Below, one piece after another: positions 59,176 through 64,000 of a stretch of 64,000 nt of DNA (positions are counted from its first letter, which is position 1; each line of letters begins with the position of its first letter). The stretch is taken from the NCBI GenBank assembly GCA_963966185.1, contig CAWZYM010000158.1, positions 124,001 through 188,000 of the forward strand, read 5' to 3'. Both the position numbers and the translations under genes were made by a program. Under the pieces are notes generated by a model that worked only from the letters and a program-made list of their open reading frames with translations, was not told where the DNA came from and made no database searches. This stretch comes from Rhabditoides inermis (Eukaryota > Nematoda > Chromadorea > Rhabditida > Rhabditidae).

Positions 59176-59250
59176 CCAGACACTAGCCCCTAATTGAGAG
59201 TGTGTTTCAAGAGTCGCGCCGACTGAAGAGAGAAGCAACTCCGAAAAGAA

Positions 59251-59326
<76 letters not shown>

Positions 59327-60412
59327 AGCAGGACTCAAAGAGTGCAGTCTGGCCGCGCAACAACGCGTTCTCGAAAATCAAATCAGAATGCGGAATGTAC
59401 GTGTACAAATCCTCTCTTTCTCTTTTTTCCGAGTCGTGGAGAGGTCAGTAGGTGCAGTCGTGTGCAAAAGGGACTGCGTACTACGTGTGATAATCGGAAG
59501 TCGACTAGGAGAGAGGGAGAGAGGGAGAGAGGGAGAGAGGGAGAGAGGGAGAGAGGGAGAGAGAGAAGGAGAGAGGAGAGAGGGTCGAAGAGTGGCAACG
59601 TGTCGCCTCACATTATGGAAACACATTCGCATGCGCGGAGTGCCAGTGGTCAATTATAGTCCCAGCGAGGGAAAGAGAGTGACAAACCGACTATACAGAC
59701 TATGACAAATATAGAAAGTCTTTAGAGAGTGAGAGCAGCCGCCGGTTTTTCACGCGCTTCTATCCGCTCATAAACGAAAGTCGCCGCCGGCCGTCGGCTC
59801 TCGTAAAACCAATCCTCACTGTGAACGCAAAATAAACACACATACATACAAAGCGTTCCCCCTCAATGCACTATGAAGATGGCGTCAAACAATCAATGAT
59901 CAACGCGTTATCCTTATCACACCGAAAATCCGCGGCGGCCAACGCAATGACCGGTGCTCTTTGTTTGTTCAGGGATATGAGGGTGGTTGGGAGAGAGTTG
60001 GCGAGAGAGCGTGCGCGAGTGAGAGGCACAGACACGGGGACATTCACACTAGGCGGATAATCGCATCACATGAGACAAATGGATGAGGATAGTAGCTGAG
60101 GAGAGGGAGAAGGAGAGAGAGGGATGTCGGAAAGTGATCATGTCACATTACTTGTCAACCAGTGTAAGAGGAGTGGTGTGGGGAGTGAGGGATTGACTGA
60201 GAGAAAGAGAGAGAGAGAAAGAGAGAGAGGGAGAGAAAGAGAGAGAGAGAGAGAGAATGACACCCATGGCATCATTCCAATGAGTCTGCCCAATAAAAAC
60301 CACCTGCCCGCGTCTAAATAACAACAGGGTACTGAACACCGAGTGATTTTTTGTCGAAAACTACCGCGCTGTGTACAAACAGTAGGGAAAACAGAGTAGA
60401 AGTGGTCACGGC

Positions 60413-60415
<3 letters not shown>

Positions 60416-60475
<60 letters not shown>
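60416..60475 (+). repeat. GA microsatellite, 60 bp perfect
   Basis: Perfect (GA)n with no interruption, the longest uninterrupted GA dinucleotide run in this intergenic region. Confidence 0.97.
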
Positions 60476-60481
<6 letters not shown>

Positions 60482-60689
60482 TAGGCCACGCGCAATCTCG
60501 GATGCGGATATAGAAGGGAGAAGGGTAACATGAGAGCTTGATATTGGTCTTTTTCGGCTGCGGATGCTGATATATATCTGACGGAACGCGTACATAAAAA
60601 AGTAAGCATGTAAAGTTGAATGTCGATCAAATGGCAGACACACGGAATGGCAGTGGAATGACCCTCATCTAACGACCAGTAGTCAGGAC

Positions 60690-60729
<40 letters not shown>

Positions 60730-60947
60730 GGGAAAAAAGAGACTAGGATGAAGCGAGGCTAATGGCGGATTAAAGAGTATGGCCATATATGAGGAACGCA
60801 TACATGTTCTGATAGGAAAACTCTCAAGAGGGAAAGAGGGGGAAAAGCCTTACATAATTCCCTACAAATCTACCGTAAAAGTGGGCGTAAACAAGCGCTT
60901 TTCGAATCCGATTCGCTGTCTGTCGCGTGTGAAGTGAACTGGTCTCT

Positions 60948-60978
<31 letters not shown>

Positions 60979-63049
60979 CGTCCATATTTTCCGGTAAATG
61001 ACTCCATTACCTTGTTCGCAACTGGAAACTGGTATCCCCCATGTGACTAAACATTGAAGTTTTCAGTGAGTGATTCCTAATCCTGTGTGTAACGAGCCCA
61101 TTCGAGACACAAAAGGAGACAGAAAATGGAGATTGCCACAATGGAATTGCATAAAAGTGCAGTAGGAGCAGCATAAAGCGTTCGTAATGTCTCTCCATCT
61201 GTGTGTTTCAGGGTGGTCCTGAGAGAGCCTTGAATCATTCGATGCGTCGCCTGCGCGAAGCGAGACATGAATAATGTCCGGAAAGGAGAAGAAGAAGAGA
61301 ATAGAAGAAAGTATTGAATCAGAAAACCGCCGGCCGATAGATCTGCCGAAAGGCAAAAGCCGATTAGTATTCGGAGGGCATACGCAGTTCACACTCTCTC
61401 TCATCTTGAAAAATGACGGAGAGAAATAATCTCTCGGGGAAACGCAATATGGACGCTCGTTCCAATCAGCCACGATGATTAATAAATCAAGTGATGCGAA
61501 CGGAAAGAGATAAGTGGCGATAACTGCCCATAAAGGGTAGGAAATCAGCGGAAGGGCATGGGAAATGTAGGGAGAGAGAGGGAGAGAGGGAGAGAAAGGG
61601 ACAGGGAGAGAGAGTAGTGAAGAGAGAGTCGTGTGCAAGAGGCTGTTTGTGTGCTTATGTGGGATGAAATAATACGATGGATACCATATGATTTAATTAA
61701 GAATACGCATGCTTGTGAAAAGGAAAACATCTATGACATCTATGTACACTGGCTTCACCAAGACATTACAATTGAACATATAATACAACACAAACATATA
61801 CAAAACGTTTTCCTCAAGTCCAAAGTGGAGAACGTAGAGGGGAAAAGAGAAGGGCATACAGCCAATTCCCACTCTGCGTCTCTACCACCCCCCGTCCACT
61901 CTCGCCTCTCTGCACTGCGACAGACATGCGCAAATGTTGCAATTGAGAGAAGCATTTTCTTCAATTTGTAGCACTACATACACTCAACTTGGGAGACCAA
62001 GTGGCTATATCACATGAGTTGCCGAGGGTTCCTCGGAAGGAGAAGAGAGGAATGGGGGAATTGAATTGAGACGAAAGCGCACTCATGCAGCATCTCCAAC
62101 TCTCAAGTGGCCAGATATTGCGCATCTCAAATGAGGAAACGTATCCGATATTGTGTGGAATTAATAAGTTTTAGAGTAGTCATGGATACGAGAGGGAGAG
62201 GAAAGGAAGGAGGGAGGGAATCCGCGGTCACTGACCAAACAAGGGCAAAGAATGGTGAGAGAAGGGAGTGCGGCGAGCAGAATAGACATGCATAATGCCG
62301 CCCCGCATGACAGCTCGGCAAAAAAAAGAAAAAAAAAAGACATTGAATGTATACTAGTATATGAGAAGACTAGTAAGTTGTGAGTATGAAGTGAAGGAAA
62401 GTTTGTGCTAGCAAGAAGAACCTCTCTGAATCCCCCCATTTTTTATGATCTCACCAGACAAGTGCTATTACAATATCACAAATGTAACATTGTTGTACAT
62501 TTCATTTGCGACTTCGATTGTGGTGGTGGTGGTCCTCGGTTCATATTTTCCGGAAGGACCAAAGAACATGCAACTCTTTCTAAATTGCATTCCACCCATT
62601 CATCACCACTGAAACACTGACGGGTTTATCCTCAGGATTTGCCCTGAAATGAAGCGCGCTGAAAAAGCGGAGTGAGCGGCGCCAGTCTTTGGTCGTTTCC
62701 ACAAAACACAGCTGATGAAGTTGCGGTCAGTCTCTTCGAAACACTTCCGAATGCATTCGAAACATTTGGATATGTCATCGAACGCCTTGACAACTCTTCG
62801 AAACATCTTGCTATCGTAGAGACTCCGCACCCTGAATAGTTTCCAATCCAGACTAACCGCCACTTTTTGTCGACCACAGTGATCAAGATCAGTGATTGGA
62901 TAAACAGCGCAGAAAACACAGCTCTCCCTCTCTCTCTCTCTCTCGCCCTCTGAACCCGCCAATCAAAGTGACACAAACAAACAGGCCTTTCCGGCCGGGG
63001 GCTGTGACAGCCCGCGGGTCGAACACTGACCGGATCGAAGCCGTGCACC

Positions 63050-63057
63050 TATAAAAG
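63050..63057 (+). promoter_or_regulatory. TATA box upstream of Cys-rich secreted protein
   Basis: TATAAAAG lies 61 bp upstream of the ATG at 63111, well placed for a short 5' leader. It is the only convincing TATA box immediately upstream of a called gene in this window. Confidence 0.6.
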
Positions 63058-63110
63058 AGAGCCGCCACACGGCAGGTCAATCAGTGATTGGATAAACAGC
63101 CTCTCTTGAT

Positions 63111-63652
63111 ATGTGCAGTCTCATTCACATCCTCCCCGCCATTCTCGCCCTCGCGGCGGCTGATGGAAACGAGAGAGCGGTAAGATTCATTATAACTTTG
63201 TTTGTCTGTTCACGATTGCCTTTAGCTCTCGCTGCGTGCGAAGCGCAGCTGCGGGATGGGCGGCTGCCAGCCGTGCTCCATGCAGTGTCAGGTAAAGACA
63301 ATTAAATTAGAATCAAATAACTGTATCTTATGGAATTTGACAAGAAGCCCTCAATGTTACATTTTGTTGTATTCTCGATATCGGCCGTGAATCGAATCAA
63401 TTCCATTCAACCATCCCTTTCCAGGCTCCCCCTCCTCCTTGCTGCCAGGCTGCGCCCGCGTCTCCCTGTTGCGCCCGCGCCGCGCCCCCTCCCTGCTGCG
63501 GCGCCGGTCAGTAGTGGACTTGTATTGATTGATTTATTGATTACCGCCTCCCCTTATCAGAGATGCCCCCTCCGATGCCTCCACCGGCTCCCAAGGAGGT
63601 GGCTGTTCAGTGCTGCCGGGCAGCTCCCATTCCCGTCAACCCCTGCTGCCAG
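63111..63652 (+). CDS. Secreted Pro/Cys-rich small protein, 5' part (probably continues past visible exons)
   Basis: Exons: 63111-63179, 63226-63291, 63425-63506, 63561-63652, joined in frame (103 residues so far). The N-terminus MCSLIHILPAILALAAADG is a signal peptide. A dibasic KR (possible processing site) precedes SCGMGGCQPCSMQCQ, followed by PPPPCCQAAPASPCCARAA, PPPCCGA, PMPPPAPKEVAVQCCRAAP and NPCCQ: CC pairs spaced by Pro/Ala-rich linkers. This is like nematode secreted CC-rich or cuticle-associated proteins, but I cannot name a family. The exon at 63652 ends at a good donor (GTGTGT) and no stop is reached, so further exons should lie beyond. A TATA box and a 20-bp direct repeat lie upstream. 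Confidence 0.7.
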
Positions 63653-64000
63653 GTGTGTAGCATTTACAATATTGCCTCCACCAATACGATTCCAAAAATG
63701 TGGTTGGCTATGCGGCTCAGACATCCAAGGAAGTGTGGTACCTCATGGGAGTCAGTGGAAACTGCGTGGGGAACAGTTCTCATCATCGCCTCAAATAGCC
63801 ACCAGCGAAGCGTGCTGATACTTGGAGAAACAAATGCGCGCTCGGTTATCTTACGCCATAACGTGCAAGTCGCGCCGGGTTTACATTGTGCGGGTGCGAG
63901 AGAGCGTGGGGGCGATTTGATCGCAGGGGCTCACTCACATTCAGAGATTCACAGAAAGCGCGCGCTGGGTGAAACCATACAGAACAAAGAAGTGCAATAC
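63653..64000 (+). other. Intron or downstream sequence at right edge
   Basis: No clear acceptor and continuing Cys-rich frame could be found in the last 350 bp; the next exon is probably outside the window. Confidence 0.4.

Larger units (their letters stand above)
58765..63110. other. Divergent intergenic region between RCBTB-B and the Cys-rich secreted protein
   Basis: About 4.3 kb, with GA/CT tracts at 59141-59172, 59254-59328, 59508-59580 (GAGAGAGG units), 60206-60258, 60416-60475 (60 bp, perfect), 60690-60729, 60956-60978 and 61571-61616. A 191-codon antisense frame (61063-61638) begins in low-complexity CT-derived sequence and lacks any recognised domain. No gene is called. Confidence 0.6.

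Noticed and set aside
61063..61638. 191-codon minus-strand ORF
   Set aside because: The start lies in CT-repeat-derived low complexity, composition is not coding-like and no family features are seen.

Overview
The window is eukaryotic and almost certainly from a rhabditid nematode, with a diplogastrid/Pristionchus-like look. Genes are cut into many short exons (60-180 nt) with GT-AG introns and TTTCAG-type acceptors. Several start codons sit just after an orphan acceptor, as expected for spliced-leader trans-splicing. The families are nematode-typical: a serpentine receptor of class delta, a globin, an MSP-domain protein and a gad-1 orthologue. GA/CT microsatellites are extremely dense, mostly in introns and intergenic DNA.

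Layout: (1) 93-822, minus: N-terminal part of a Sen34-type tRNA-splicing endonuclease subunit, running off the left edge. (2) 1230-8034, plus: complete 23-exon WDR70/GAD-1 gene whose intron 18 holds a ladder of diverged tandem repeats and a decayed Tc1-like transposon with about 500-bp inverted ends. (3) 11692-16364, plus: 13-exon chemoreceptor of the SRD class. (4) 21454-28093, plus: 11-exon globin with an acylation-type N-terminus; its second intron holds an RTE-like LINE remnant. (5) 28395-33018, plus: about 25-exon single-pass membrane protein with a cysteine-rich ectodomain and a tail encoded by repeated micro-exons. (6) 35283-38724, minus: MSP-domain protein with a helical tail. (7) 41964-45100, plus: SEC12/PREB, the SAR1 exchange factor of COPII budding. 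(8) 45586-47908, plus: acidic protein with KEN and D-box motifs, a securin candidate. (9, 10) 48267-51805 and 52240-58764, minus: two tandem RCC1-repeat/BTB (RCBTB) paralogues. (11) 63111 to beyond 63652, plus: secreted Pro/Cys-rich protein, probably continuing past the window.

Coding sequences were assembled by eye from splice sites. For nearly every gene the exon lengths sum to an open frame and the translation matches the family across the joins. Two joins in the RCBTB pair and MSP gene can only be made with GC-AG introns, and a third in RCBTB is supported by its paralogue. Several neighbouring same-strand genes lie 300-500 bp apart with acceptors upstream (globin and membrane protein; SEC12 and securin candidate; the RCBTB pair), so operons are possible but unproven.

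The rest is repeats: inverted-repeat elements in introns, a MITE family present twice, a LINE fragment, minisatellites, and one over-represented 9-mer (TGAAACGTA) scattered through introns. I found no CRISPR array, prokaryotic operon or viral gene. The most unusual items are the micro-exon cassette array, the 9-mer, the GC-AG introns and the paired foldback elements.
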